NCBI RefSeq assembly: GCF_900114605.1
Contig: NZ_FOTP01000002.1
Location: 868,001 to 932,000 of the forward strand
DNA from: Bradyrhizobium sp. NFR13
Lineage (GTDB): Bacteria > Pseudomonadota > Alphaproteobacteria > Rhizobiales > Xanthobacteraceae
DNA: 64,000 nucleotides
Reading direction: 5' to 3'
Positions 17,386 through 26,285 of this stretch are shown here, in pieces (positions within the stretch are counted from its first letter, which is position 1; each line of letters begins with the position of its first letter). Both the position numbers and the translations under genes were made by a program. Below the pieces are notes generated by a model that ran no database searches, had not been told where the DNA came from, and worked only from the letters and a program-made list of their open reading frames with translations.

Positions 17386-17418
17386 GATATATCGAATCCC
17401 AATATATACTGAGTATAT
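17386..17418. promoter_or_regulatory. Candidate TetR operators between the monooxygenase and TetR genes
   Basis: The AT-rich divergent intergenic region holds a perfect inverted repeat atatac-tga-gtatat (17404-17418) and a second palindrome gatatatc (17386-17393). TetR proteins bind 15-nt palindromes of this kind in the promoter of the divergent target gene. The AT content is far above the surroundings. Binding by the adjacent TetR protein is inferred. Confidence 0.6.
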
Positions 17419-17434
17419 TTAAGGGCAAGGCCTG

Positions 17435-18073
17435 ATGGACGAAAAAGACGACCGACGCACGCGCAAGCGTTTGGCAACCCGCCAGAGCATCTCGGACACG
17501 GCAACCCGTCTGTTCCTTGAGCGGGGCTTCGATTCCGTAACGATCGACGAAATCGCTGCAGCTGCTGACGTGGGCCGTATGACGGTCTTCAATCATTTCC
17601 CCCGGAAAGAGGACATGTTCTTCGACCGCGAGGAAGAGATTCAGGCGTTGGCCTTCGACGCTATTCGCAAACGTGGGCCCGGCGTCTCGCCGATCGAAGC
17701 GACCCGCAAACTGGCGCATGACCTTGTTACGCAGGATCATGAGTTTGTGATGCTGTCCGGAGACACGAGTTGGTTCATCAAGACGGCCATGGCCAGTGAG
17801 GCGCTCAAGGCGCGCGCGCGGGAGATGCGAGACGATTTTACCCGCGCATTAGCAATCGTGTTGGCCGATACCAGCAACCAACCAACCGGTGATCCGAACG
17901 CTCATCTTGCAGCCGGACTCATCGTATCCACCTGGAACGTCGCCTTCAGTGAAGCGCAGAAACTCTTTGATCGCACGCGCGACGCGGGCGAGGCGAAGCG
18001 GTGCTTCCTTGCGGTAATCGACCGCGGGACCGCTGGGGCAGCCGCAGCCCTCGCAAAGACTGCTTACGCTTGA
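17435..18073 (+). CDS. TetR/AcrR family transcriptional regulator
   Basis: A 212-residue TetR regulator. Residues 10-60 form the helix-turn-helix, with SVTIDEIAAAADVGRMTVFN and the FNHFPRKEDMFF anchor. The remaining part is helical and divergent, as usual for ligand-binding domains. It is divergent from the FAD monooxygenase and most likely represses it and itself through the palindromes at 17386-17418. Start at ATG 17435 behind AAGG. It is the last gene before the guaA 3' end, about 100 bp away. Confidence 0.92.
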   Translation: MDEKDDRRTRKRLATRQSISDTATRLFLERGFDSVTIDEIAAAADVGRMTVFNHFPRKEDMFFDREEEIQALAFDAIRKRGPGVSPIEATRKLAHDLVTQDHEFVMLSGDTSWFIKTAMASEALKARAREMRDDFTRALAIVLADTSNQPTGDPNAHLAAGLIVSTWNVAFSEAQKLFDRTRDAGEAKRCFLAVIDRGTAGAAAALAKTAYA

Positions 18074-18175
18074 TTTGGCCGCATTTATCGAGCCTCGCGG
18101 CGAAAATCGCTGATCGAGATTAGACTGGGGAAGAACGGGGATTGGCTACACCCTTTAGCGTGCCTTCCTCTTACC

Positions 18176-19783
18176 CTATTCCCACTCGATCGTGCCCGGC
18201 GGCTTGCTTGTGATATCATACACCACGCGATTGACGCCCTTCACCTCGTTGATGATGCGCGTCGCCGTCTCGCCGAGGAACTTCATGTCGAACGCATAGA
18301 AGTCCGCGGTCATGCCGTCGGTCGAGGTCACGGCGCGCAGGCCGACGACGTATTCATAGGTGCGGCCGTCGCCCATCACGCCGACGGTCTTCACCGGCAG
18401 CAGCACGGCAAAGGCCTGCCAGATGGTGTCGTAGAGACCGGCCTTGCGGATCTGGTCGATATAGACCGCATCGGCCTCGCGCAGGATATCGAGTTTCTCG
18501 CGCGTGATCTCACCGGGGCAGCGGATCGCGAGGCCGGGGCCCGGGAACGGGTGGCGGCCGACAAAGATGTCCGGCAGGCCGAGCTCGCGGCCGAGATCGC
18601 GCACCTCATCCTTGAACAGTTCGCGCAGCGGCTCGACCAGCTTCATGTTCATGCGCGCCGGAAGGCCGCCGACATTGTGATGCGACTTGATGGTGACCGA
18701 AGGTCCGCCGGTGAAGGAGACGCTCTCGATCACGTCGGGATAGAGCGTGCCTTGCGCGAGGAAATCCGCGCCGCCGATCTTCTTGGCTTCGGCATCGAAC
18801 ACGTCGATGAACAGACGGCCGATGGTCTTGCGCTTCACCTCGGGATCGGTGACGCCTTCGAGCTCACCCAAGAATGTCTTGGACGCATCCACATGCACCA
18901 GCGGGATATTGTAGTGGTGCCGGAACAGATCGACGACGGTCTTGGCCTCGTCCTTGCGCAGCATGCCGTGATCGACAAATACGCACGTCAACTGGTCGCC
19001 GATCGCTTCATGGATCAGCACGGCTGCGACGGCGCTATCGACGCCGCCTGACAGACCGCAGATCACCTTGCCCTTGCCGACCTGGGCGCGGATCTTCTCG
19101 ATCGCTTCCTCGCGGAAGGCGCGCATGGTCCAGTCGCCGGTGAAACCGGCGATGTTGCGCACGAAGTTGCGGATCAGTTTTGCGCCGTCCGGCGTATGCG
19201 CGACTTCCGGGTGGAACTGCATCGCATAGAACTTGCGGACATCGTCAGCGATGATCGAGATCGGCGAGCCCGGCGCTTTCGCGACAGCACGGAAACCATC
19301 GGGCATCTTGGTGACGCGGTCGCCATGGCTCATCCAGACGTCGTATTTGCCGCCCTTCTCCCACACGCCCTCGAACAGCGCGCAGTCGTCAGTAATCTCG
19401 ATGGCAGCGCGGCCGAATTCGCGGTGATGGCCGGCTTCGACGGTGCCGCCGAGCTGCTGCGCCATGGTCTGTTCGCCGTAGCAGATGCCCAGCACCGGCA
19501 CGCCAGCGGTGAGGATCGACAGCGGCGCCGACGGCGCGTTGTCGTCGAGCACCGAGGCCGGGCCGCCTGACAGGATCACGGCTTTCGGCTTCATCTCGGC
19601 GAAGGCAGCCTCCGCCTTGTTGAACGGCACGATTTCCGAATAGACGCCCTCCTCGCGGACGCGCCGCGCGATCAGCTGCGTCACCTGGGAGCCGAAATCG
19701 ACGATCAGAATCTTGTCATGCGCCGCAGCCACATGGGGGGACGGATCGGCGGGCGAAGATGAGGTTTTGCTGGGGGCTGTCAT
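18176..19783 (-). CDS. guaA: GMP synthase (glutamine-hydrolysing)
   Basis: A 535-residue enzyme that aminates XMP to GMP with glutamine and ATP. The class I glutaminase domain (about residues 23-215) has its nucleophile Cys in LGICYGEQ and the His in QFHPEVAHT. The ATP-pyrophosphatase P-loop is [12 protein letters not shown], and the dimerisation domain ends at PPGTIEWE. The N-terminus carries about 20 extra residues before [11 protein letters not shown]. It follows rsmB by 64 bp on the same strand. Its 3' end is a known integration site for genomic islands, and a fragment of this region recurs at 10266-10314. Confidence 0.98.
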   Translation of the reverse strand: MTAPSKTSSSPADPSPHVAAAHDKILIVDFGSQVTQLIARRVREEGVYSEIVPFNKAEAAFAEMKPKAVILSGGPASVLDDNAPSAPLSILTAGVPVLGICYGEQTMAQQLGGTVEAGHHREFGRAAIEITDDCALFEGVWEKGGKYDVWMSHGDRVTKMPDGFRAVAKAPGSPISIIADDVRKFYAMQFHPEVAHTPDGAKLIRNFVRNIAGFTGDWTMRAFREEAIEKIRAQVGKGKVICGLSGGVDSAVAAVLIHEAIGDQLTCVFVDHGMLRKDEAKTVVDLFRHHYNIPLVHVDASKTFLGELEGVTDPEVKRKTIGRLFIDVFDAEAKKIGGADFLAQGTLYPDVIESVSFTGGPSVTIKSHHNVGGLPARMNMKLVEPLRELFKDEVRDLGRELGLPDIFVGRHPFPGPGLAIRCPGEITREKLDILREADAVYIDQIRKAGLYDTIWQAFAVLLPVKTVGVMGDGRTYEYVVGLRAVTSTDGMTADFYAFDMKFLGETATRIINEVKGVNRVVYDITSKPPGTIEWE

Positions 19784-19847
19784 AGCGAGGAATTACGCGA
19801 CTCACGGCGGGGTCGCAATGCCGGAATTCGCATTGTCCTGCCGAAAA

Positions 19848-21152
19848 CTATGCCTTTTTGCGTGTCATCACCGACACGAAAAACCCGTCCGTTCCGGTCC
19901 GCCGCGGGGTCATCAGCAGGCCTTCCGGGCTCTGATACGTCGCAGCGGCGAAATCCTCGGCCTTGTCCCACAGCACCGACATCACCTGCGCCGGCGGGAC
20001 CACCGAAAACTCCGGCTGGCGGGCGGTAAAGGCGCGGATCTGGTCGCGGTTTTCCTGCGGGAGCACCGAACAGGTCACATAGGCGATCCGGCCGCCCGGC
20101 TTCACCAGCGCCACCGCGCGGTCGAGGACCTCGGCCTGGTCCTTGATCCGGACCTCGAGGGCGCCTGGCCGCATCCGCCATTTGGCGTCGGGATTGCGGC
20201 GCCAGGTGCCGGTGCCGGTGCATGGCGCATCGATCAGCACGAGGTCTGCGGAGTTGTGAATGTCGCTGAGCGTATCATCCGGGCCCTTCGGGGTGCGAAT
20301 ATCGGCATTGTGGATGCCGGCGCGTGACAGCCGCTCGTGGATCGGCGCGAGCTGGCGCTTGTCGGCGTCGGTGGCGATCAACCGGCCCTTGCCCTGCATC
20401 ATCGCCGCCAGCGCCAACGTCTTGCCGCCGGCGCCCGCGCAGAGATCGATCACCTGTTCGCCCGGCTTGGCATTGGCGAGCAGCGCCGCAAGCTGCGAGC
20501 CCTCGTCCTGCACCTCGATGCCGCCCTTGATGAAATCCTCCTCGGCATGGACGCCGGGATTGCGCGCATCGGCGCCGAGATCGATCCGCAGGCCCAGCGG
20601 CGACCACGGCGTCTCGGTGGCGCCGAGATGGCGGAGCGAGCCCAGCACCTTCTCGCGCTTGGCCTTCAGCGTATTGACGCGCAGATCCAGCGGCGCGCGG
20701 CTGGCCATGGCGGTGGCTTCCGCCACGCGGTCGTCGCCGAACACCTCGGCCAACTGGCCGTCGAGCCATTCCGGATAATCGCCGGCAATATGCGCCGGCG
20801 CCCCCGCCGTCGTCCGCGACGCCAGCGCGGCGCGCTCCGCGTCCGACAGCGGCTCCGGTGCGAAACGGCTGCCGTCGCACAGCGCGGCAATCGTCTCCAC
20901 GTCCATGCTGCGCTCGGCCTTGAGCATACCCAGCACCCGCGCCCGCGATGTGTCGTCGTCCATGATCCAGGCACTGGAGGCCCGCCGCCGCAGCACGTCC
21001 CAGACCAGCCCTGAAATGCCGGCCCGGTCGCCGGAGCCGGCGAAGCGGTGTGCGGTGCCCCATTCCTTCAGCGCCTTGGCGGCGGGGACACGCTGGGTGT
21101 CGATAGCCTCGATCACTTCGATCGCGGCGGAGAGGCGTGCAGCGGGAGTCAT
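19848..21152 (-). CDS. rsmB: 16S rRNA m5C methyltransferase, RsmB/Nop2 family
   Basis: A 434-residue protein. Residues 1-150 form the NusB-like RNA-binding helices. The methyltransferase domain follows with the SAM motif DLCAGAGGKTLALAAMM, the DAPCTGTGTWRRNPD motif and the catalytic TCSVLPQEN. It methylates a cytosine in 16S rRNA (C967 in E. coli) before subunit assembly. The start at MTPAARLSAAIEVI removes an upstream extension without similarity. It stands 64 bp before guaA on the same strand, a pairing common in rhizobia. Confidence 0.93.
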   Translation of the reverse strand: MTPAARLSAAIEVIEAIDTQRVPAAKALKEWGTAHRFAGSGDRAGISGLVWDVLRRRASSAWIMDDDTSRARVLGMLKAERSMDVETIAALCDGSRFAPEPLSDAERAALASRTTAGAPAHIAGDYPEWLDGQLAEVFGDDRVAEATAMASRAPLDLRVNTLKAKREKVLGSLRHLGATETPWSPLGLRIDLGADARNPGVHAEEDFIKGGIEVQDEGSQLAALLANAKPGEQVIDLCAGAGGKTLALAAMMQGKGRLIATDADKRQLAPIHERLSRAGIHNADIRTPKGPDDTLSDIHNSADLVLIDAPCTGTGTWRRNPDAKWRMRPGALEVRIKDQAEVLDRAVALVKPGGRIAYVTCSVLPQENRDQIRAFTARQPEFSVVPPAQVMSVLWDKAEDFAAATYQSPEGLLMTPRRTGTDGFFVSVMTRKKA

Positions 21153-21193
21153 GGCAATCTTTCGACGGAGAGAGGCGCGGCGCCCGCCCCCGA

Positions 21194-21544
21194 TCAGATC
21201 AGGAGAAGCATCCGTAGCGCGAAGTAGAACCACATCGCCAACAACACAAGCGCGCTGGCGAGCCAGGCCTGCGATCCCCGGCTATTGGCGATGAATCCGG
21301 CGCCCACGAAGCGGGCGATGACGAAGATCCAGGACAGGCAGACCAGCACCAGATCGATCTTGCGCAGCGGCAGTCCGATGGCGATCAGCGCATAGAACAG
21401 CAGATCGAGCTGCGGAGCGGTATTCGGCAGGTCGCCGGCATCATTGCGGCTCAGCACGCCGCCGCGCCGGCCGGTCCAGAAAAAGGCACCCAGCGTGATG
21501 GCCACAAGCACGAAGACCGGCAGCAAAACCCATTGAATCGACAT
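21194..21544 (-). CDS. MAPEG family membrane protein
   Basis: A 116-residue protein with about four membrane helices. The first is VLLPVFVLVAITLGAFFW, followed by a cytoplasmic loop with RRGGVLSRND. LDLLFYALIAIGLPLRKIDL leads into the last two helices, as in membrane-associated eicosanoid/glutathione metabolism proteins. Bacterial members are mostly uncharacterised, and a glutathione-linked role is possible. ATG 21544 is preceded by GAGGAAATTTCA. It is upstream of rsmB on the same strand by 41 bp and may be co-transcribed with it. Confidence 0.75.
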   Translation of the reverse strand: MSIQWVLLPVFVLVAITLGAFFWTGRRGGVLSRNDAGDLPNTAPQLDLLFYALIAIGLPLRKIDLVLVCLSWIFVIARFVGAGFIANSRGSQAWLASALVLLAMWFYFALRMLLLI

Positions 21545-21754
21545 TGAAATTTCCTCAGCCACGGGGATTCGAGGCCGCGCGGCACCCGCCTGCGCTCTCA
21601 TCCTCTCCCCGGGGAACATGACGAATAACCAGCCCCAAAAGTTCCCTGCGGGTCCATCCGGCCGCATTGAACCGGCGAGGCGGCGACCGACACCCATTTT
21701 CAGATGCAGCCCACTGGCGCGCCACCCTCAAGAGTCATGCCGGAGAGCCCTGCC

Positions 21755-22396
21755 ATGGCCTATCTCGATGCCCTCTTTGCCATGCTGACGCCCGGCGATC
21801 CCGACAGCTGGGCCGGCCTCATGATGTCCACGCTGGCCGGCGCCGCTGCAGCGCTCGCGGTGGCTATCCTGCTGAATCTCTATTTCCGAGCCCGGTATCG
21901 CTCGGTCCATGACGTGGTCCACCACGGCGTCGCGGCGCTGGCCGTGCTGGGCCTGCTGGCCTTCGCCGCCACCGACATGCGCCACACGGCACTGGGCTAT
22001 CTCGGCATCAATCCGACCAGACCCGCCGTCGAATTCGAAATCCGCCTGCCCGACGCGGTCGCGGCGAAGATCATCGCGGAAGCCACGCAGATCGAATTGC
22101 ATACCGACCGCAACCAGGCCCTCGCCGCCATCAGCGAAGGCCCGACTTTCACGAACAAGGGCGAGAGCATTCTCAGGGGTACGGTGCCACTGAAATTTCG
22201 CACCGCGCAGCGTGTGATGATCGTGAACGTGCCGGGCGAAGCACCGCTGATCTTCAAACTGCGTCTGGCCGCCAGCCCGAGCCACTCCACCGAATTCAGC
22301 CCGTGGCATCTGGTCGATCAAGTGAGCGCCTCAGCCCGTGCAGGCAAGACGGCCCGCGCCAACGACGGCTATGCAATCAGATATCGCGTGATCTAG
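21755..22396 (+). CDS. Hypothetical protein with two N-terminal membrane helices
   Basis: A 213-residue protein that I do not recognise. Two hydrophobic segments (residues about 22-42 and 55-72) are followed by a soluble part that is probably periplasmic (VEFEIRLPDAVAAKIIAEAT onward). ATG 21755 has a good site, CGGAGAGCC. Its stop codon TAG at 22394-22396 coincides with the border of a decayed IS5-family element. If that border is right, the element supplied the last base of the stop and cut about 16 codons from the original gene, which would have ended at 23238. Confidence 0.7.
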   Translation: MAYLDALFAMLTPGDPDSWAGLMMSTLAGAAAALAVAILLNLYFRARYRSVHDVVHHGVAALAVLGLLAFAATDMRHTALGYLGINPTRPAVEFEIRLPDAVAAKIIAEATQIELHTDRNQALAAISEGPTFTNKGESILRGTVPLKFRTAQRVMIVNVPGEAPLIFKLRLAASPSHSTEFSPWHLVDQVSASARAGKTARANDGYAIRYRVI

Positions 22397-23151
22397 GGCG
22401 TGGTCTCATAAGCGCGCAGCCAAATCCGAATGGCTGCGAGCTTTATGAAGGCGAGGTAATTTGCGGAATTTGTCATATCGGGTGGCGACGCGCCGGCATT
22501 GCTTTATCCTATTGAAGAAACGCTCCACCAAATTGCGTGCCTGATACAGATATGGGCTAAAGCAGATTGGGTCTCTACGATTTCGCTTCGGAGGAATGTT
22601 AGCCCACGCACCTCGGTTACCGGCGATGCCCTAATCCAGTCTGCATCGTACCCTCGATCAGCCAACAACATCGCGCCTGATTTTAGATCAGACAGCAGCT
22701 CGGTGACGAGGCGGTTGTCGTGGGCCTCACCGGTCGTCAGTTCAAGGCGAACCGGCATTCCGTTGCTATCGACGCAAGCGTGTATTTTGGTCGTCAGCCC
22801 ACCTCTTAACCTGCCCATCAGCCTTGTTTCGGCCCCTCCCGCGCAGCGCCGTGCTGATATACTCGGACAATGGAGGTGTCGATCATCTGGACAGAGCCAT
22901 CACGGGGTTTCCGCGAGGGCCTCCATGATCGAGTCCCAGATTCCAGCCATCCGCCAACGAACAAACCGATTGTAGTAGGTCGTGTAAGGCCCAAAGGTCT
23001 CTGGCAGATCGCGCCATGGAGCTCCCGACCGCAATATCCAGAAGATGCCGTTGAGGACCCGCCGGTCGTCGACCCTCGGCACGTCCCGCGGCTTGTTCGG
23101 AAGGAACGGCCTGATGGCAGTCCACTCAAAGTCCGTGAGTTCATATCTCAT
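22393..23151 (-). pseudogene. Decayed IS5-family transposase with several frameshifts
   Basis: The protein pieces match an IS5 (IS427/IS1031-like) transposase but in changing frames. The start MRYELTDFEWTAIRPFLPN to EALAETP (23151-22900) is in one frame. DGSVQMIDTSIVRVYQHGA is in a second. GRLRGGLTTKIHACVD to DADWIRAS is in a third (22818 down to about 22640). GAWANIPPKRNRRDPICFSP follows in another, and the closing NYLAFIKLAAIRIWLRAYE in yet another. One change near 22818 could be a programmed shift; the rest show that the gene is dead. Catalytic stretches around ADRGYDADW and RNLVERFFN are still visible. Confidence 0.85.
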
Positions 23152-23186
23152 GGTTCGAGGCCCCGGTTCGGAAGCTTGAATCATGT
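22396..23186 (-). mobile_element. IS5-family insertion sequence remnant (about 790 bp)
   Basis: The element is defined by the broken transposase and by a possible 3-bp CTA target duplication at 22393-22395 and 23187-23189. Its ends (gggcgtggtctca inward from the left and acatgattca inward from the right) are only weakly inverted, with transition differences. The length fits the IS427 group. Border positions are tentative by a few bases. Confidence 0.6.
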
Positions 23187-23431
23187 CTATCTGAGTGTTC
23201 GCAACACAGAACGGCCAGGTCAGAGATGGGTCGGATAACGGACATGCTGCCGACATGCCAAAAGCAACGCGAATGACCCCGGGCCGACATGCTTGCCACC
23301 CCCGATACTTGCCCGCATGAACCAAACCGCAGGACCGGGCCACTAACGCACAGCAGTTTGGCCGGTTTTCACTGCCATCGCTTTCGGGTGTGGCACGGTT
23401 CGGACGTCACCTTGGCGGATTGGACTCGTCA

Positions 23432-24091
23432 ATGCCCCTTCTCGACTTGCTCTACCTCGTTGTCGTCGAGCCGCTATTGCCGCTGCTGGCCGGCGCCGGC
23501 CTGTACATGCTGACCCGTTCCCACTTGATCGCGGCAGGCCTTTCCGCCCTCGGCTTCGGCGCTTGGGGAGGCTTGTACTTCTCTCGCTTGTCACTAAGCG
23601 GCCCTTTGTCGGGCGCGCTCTACGGATTAGGAGTCGACGGCGTCACCAACGGGTTATTAGCGTTGGCCGGCAGCGGCTACGTGCGCCTGATCGGAGCGGA
23701 GGCGCGACGCCTCGGCACGGAGCGGACGGCAATCGTGCACGGCGTCGGCATCGCCTTCGCAGCGACAGCATTTGTTCTGCTCTTTGTGACGCATGGCTCG
23801 GACAAGGTCGGGATCGGGCTCTATCTCTTAATGCTCGCGTGGTCGCTCGGGGCCGTGGCTGCAACCGGCAACTTCGGCGGTGTCGTCGCCACGATGGCGT
23901 TGGTGATGGTCGCCATGGTGCATGGCATCTGGGGCGCCGCAATCGCCAGTGGTGTCCGCGATGCCGGCCAAGCCTATATCGCGATCTTCATCGTGCCGCC
24001 GTTGCTGGTGCCTGTTCTCGCGATCGCCGCCTTTGGCAGGTGGCTCGGCGGCACCCTCCGAGTGCGTGGAAGCCATGGGCGACCAGGATAG
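23432..24091 (+). CDS. Hypothetical integral membrane protein
   Basis: A 219-residue hydrophobic protein with about six or seven membrane helices, starting with LLDLLYLVVVEPLLPLLAGA and including the glycine-rich SALGFGAWGGLYFS. I do not recognise a family. The start at MPLLDLL is the first reasonable one, but no strong ribosome-binding site precedes it. The 245 bp between the IS remnant and this gene hold nothing I can name. It stands alone: the next gene is a phosphodiesterase 206 bp downstream on the same strand. It could have arrived with foreign DNA near the IS. Confidence 0.6.
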   Translation: MPLLDLLYLVVVEPLLPLLAGAGLYMLTRSHLIAAGLSALGFGAWGGLYFSRLSLSGPLSGALYGLGVDGVTNGLLALAGSGYVRLIGAEARRLGTERTAIVHGVGIAFAATAFVLLFVTHGSDKVGIGLYLLMLAWSLGAVAATGNFGGVVATMALVMVAMVHGIWGAAIASGVRDAGQAYIAIFIVPPLLVPVLAIAAFGRWLGGTLRVRGSHGRPG

Positions 24092-24297
24092 GTGGGCCGC
24101 GCGGATTAATATCGCCTGTTGGCACAAAAGGGACCTGAGGCGATGTAGAACTTGAGTCTGCAATGTGCCGAATAGCGGAAACGGTTGAGCTTGCTTGCGA
24201 GCCTCAATTTATGAGTACACGCTCTAATCTTTCGGCCGCGCGAGCCATCTGGCTGACATCCGGCACGGTTACACTCCCCTTCAGAGGAGTTCCCGCC

Positions 24298-25146
24298 ATG
24301 TCCGAATTCCGCCTGATCCAGATCACCGATACACATCTCGGCGCACGTTTTCCGCAATTCGTCGCAAATTTCCAGCGCGTCAGCGCGTTCATCGATGCAG
24401 CAAAGCCGGACCTCGTCATCAATAGTGGCGATCTTGCCTTCGATGGCCCGGGCCATCCCGATGACCTGGCCTTCGCCAGGTCACAGCATGACGCCCTTCC
24501 CGTCGCCTGCCGCTATCTGCCGGGCAATCACGACATCGGCGACAACCCGACTCTGGTCGCCCCGCCGCCAAGCCAACTGATTTCCGAGCAGAACCGGCAG
24601 GCATTCGTGTCGGTCTTTGGACACGACCGCTGGCGCTTCAACGCGGCCGGCTGGTGTTTCATCGGTCTGAACTCGTTGATCATGAATAGCGGGCTCGCCT
24701 GCGAAGAGGAGCAGTTCGACTGGCTCGCCTCGCAACTGTCGGGCCTGAACGGACGACCGCTGGCGCTGTTCGTCCACAAGCCGCTATTTCTGAATGCCCC
24801 GGACGATCCGGAACTGGCCGCGACGTCGATCCGCTATGTCCCGATGCCGGCGCGCCGTCGTCTCATCGATCTGCTGGACCCTGTCGATCTGCGGCTCGTC
24901 GCCTGCGGTCATGTCCACCAGCGGCGCGACACCACATGGCGCGGCGTCAGGCACATCTGGGCGCCATCGAGCAGTTTCATCATTCGTGCAGAGGACAAGC
25001 AGGAGACGATCGGCATCAAGGAAGTCGGGCTCGTGGAGTACAGTTTCCAGCCCGGCGGCTTTAAAGTTCGTCACAGCCGCGCGCCGGGCCAGACTGACAT
25101 CGATCTGTTCACCGTCATCAATGCGGACGGCACAGTGCGCCCGTAG
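24298..25146 (+). CDS. Metallophosphoesterase (CpdA/Icc-like)
   Basis: A 282-residue calcineurin-like phosphoesterase. The dimetal motifs are in order: D11 and H13 in QITDTHLG, D in NSGDLAFDG, GNHD, H in FVHKPLF, and GHVH near residue 202. This pattern fits class III cyclic nucleotide phosphodiesterases (CpdA) but also other phosphodiesterases. It starts at ATG 24298 behind AGAGGAGTT; the longer frame upstream is not needed. If it cleaves cAMP it would act on the same pool as the class III cyclase at 61151, but that link is speculative. Confidence 0.88.
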   Translation: MSEFRLIQITDTHLGARFPQFVANFQRVSAFIDAAKPDLVINSGDLAFDGPGHPDDLAFARSQHDALPVACRYLPGNHDIGDNPTLVAPPPSQLISEQNRQAFVSVFGHDRWRFNAAGWCFIGLNSLIMNSGLACEEEQFDWLASQLSGLNGRPLALFVHKPLFLNAPDDPELAATSIRYVPMPARRRLIDLLDPVDLRLVACGHVHQRRDTTWRGVRHIWAPSSSFIIRAEDKQETIGIKEVGLVEYSFQPGGFKVRHSRAPGQTDIDLFTVINADGTVRP

Positions 25147-25174
25147 GGATGACAGTCTTGAAGGCGTATCCGCC

Positions 25175-26197
25175 TTACGCCTTATCCGCGCCGACGCGCA
25201 CGAGCTGCTTGCCGAAGTTCTTGCCCTTCAGCAGCCCCATGAAAGCCGTCGGCGCGTTATCGAGACCTTCAGTGACGTGTTCCTTGTACTTCACCTTGCC
25301 CTCGCGCACCCACTGCGACATGTCGCGCAGGAAGTCGCCATGCATCGATGCGAAGTCGCGCACGATGAAGCCGCGGAAGTTGAGGCGCTTGGTCAGCACG
25401 TTGCGCATCATCGCGCCGGCCCATTTCGGCGCCTCCGACGTCGTGTCGTTATACTGCGCGATCAGCCCGCACACCGGAATACGCGCGAAGAAGTTCAGCA
25501 GCGGAAATACCGCCTCGAACACCGCACCACCGACATTCTCGAAATACACATCGATGCCGTTGGGGCATGCGGCCTTCAGCTTCGCCGGAAAATCCGGATC
25601 GTAATGATCGAGGCACTCGTCGAAGCCGAGTTCGTCCTTCACATAGCGGCACTTGTCGGCACCGCCTGCGATGCCGATGGCGCGTGCGCCCTTGATCTTT
25701 GCGATCTGGCCGACTGCAGAGCCCACAGCACCTGATGCCGCGGCAACGACCACCGTCTCGCCCGCCTGCGGATTTCCGATCGCCAGCAGGCCGGTATAGG
25801 CGGTCATGCCGGGCATGCCGAGAATGCCGACGGCGGTCGAGATCGGTGCCAGCTTCGGATCGAGCTTGCGCAGTCCCTTGCCATCGGAGATCGCATGGGT
25901 CTGCCAGCCGGCATGAGCCAGCACGATATCGCCCTTGGCAAAGCCCGGATTGTTCGAGGCGATCACCTCGCACACGGTGCCGCCTTCCATCACGCCATCC
26001 ACCGGCACCGGCGCGGCATAGGACGGGCCGTCATTCATGCGCCCACGCATATAGGGATCGAGCGACAGCCAGATCGTGCGCAGCAGCACCTCGCCTGCGC
26101 CTGGCGTCGGCACTGCATAATCCTCGATACGGAAATTCGATGGGCCGGGCTCACCGTGCGGGCGCGATGCGAGAACGACGCGTTTGGCTGCTGACAT
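25175..26197 (-). CDS. NADP-dependent oxidoreductase, leukotriene B4 dehydrogenase-like MDR family
   Basis: A 340-residue MDR enzyme without catalytic zinc. Typical stretches are LSLDPYMRGRMND (about residues 44-56), GMPGMTAYTGLL, the cofactor motif AAASGAVGSAVGQIAK, and YFENVGG. These belong to the YfmJ/CurA-like 2-alkenal reductase group, which reduces alkenals and alkenones with NADPH. ATG 26197 lies behind GGAGAAG. The gene converges with the phosphoesterase, and a strong terminator ends the transcript that precedes it upstream. Confidence 0.93.
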   Translation of the reverse strand: MSAAKRVVLASRPHGEPGPSNFRIEDYAVPTPGAGEVLLRTIWLSLDPYMRGRMNDGPSYAAPVPVDGVMEGGTVCEVIASNNPGFAKGDIVLAHAGWQTHAISDGKGLRKLDPKLAPISTAVGILGMPGMTAYTGLLAIGNPQAGETVVVAAASGAVGSAVGQIAKIKGARAIGIAGGADKCRYVKDELGFDECLDHYDPDFPAKLKAACPNGIDVYFENVGGAVFEAVFPLLNFFARIPVCGLIAQYNDTTSEAPKWAGAMMRNVLTKRLNFRGFIVRDFASMHGDFLRDMSQWVREGKVKYKEHVTEGLDNAPTAFMGLLKGKNFGKQLVRVGADKA

Positions 26198-26228
26198 AGG
26201 GACTTCTCCGTTTCTCTTTCTTGATCGC

Positions 26229-26264
26229 AAAAAAATGCGGCGCGCGATGATCGCGCGCCGCATT
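26229..26264 (-). terminator. Rho-independent terminator after the gene at 26286-26912
   Basis: A perfect 14-bp stem (26234-26247 with 26251-26264, 3-nt loop) is followed on the minus strand by a run of seven T. It lies 22 bp after the stop of the hypothetical gene and just before the oxidoreductase gene, separating the two transcripts. Confidence 0.9.
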
Positions 26265-26285
26265 CAAAACGTAAACCGGCAAATA

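Noticed and set aside
22870-23238. 122-codon plus-strand frame over the IS remnant
   Set aside because: Most of it is antisense to the transposase; only its last 16 codons matter, as the possible original end of the gene at 21755.
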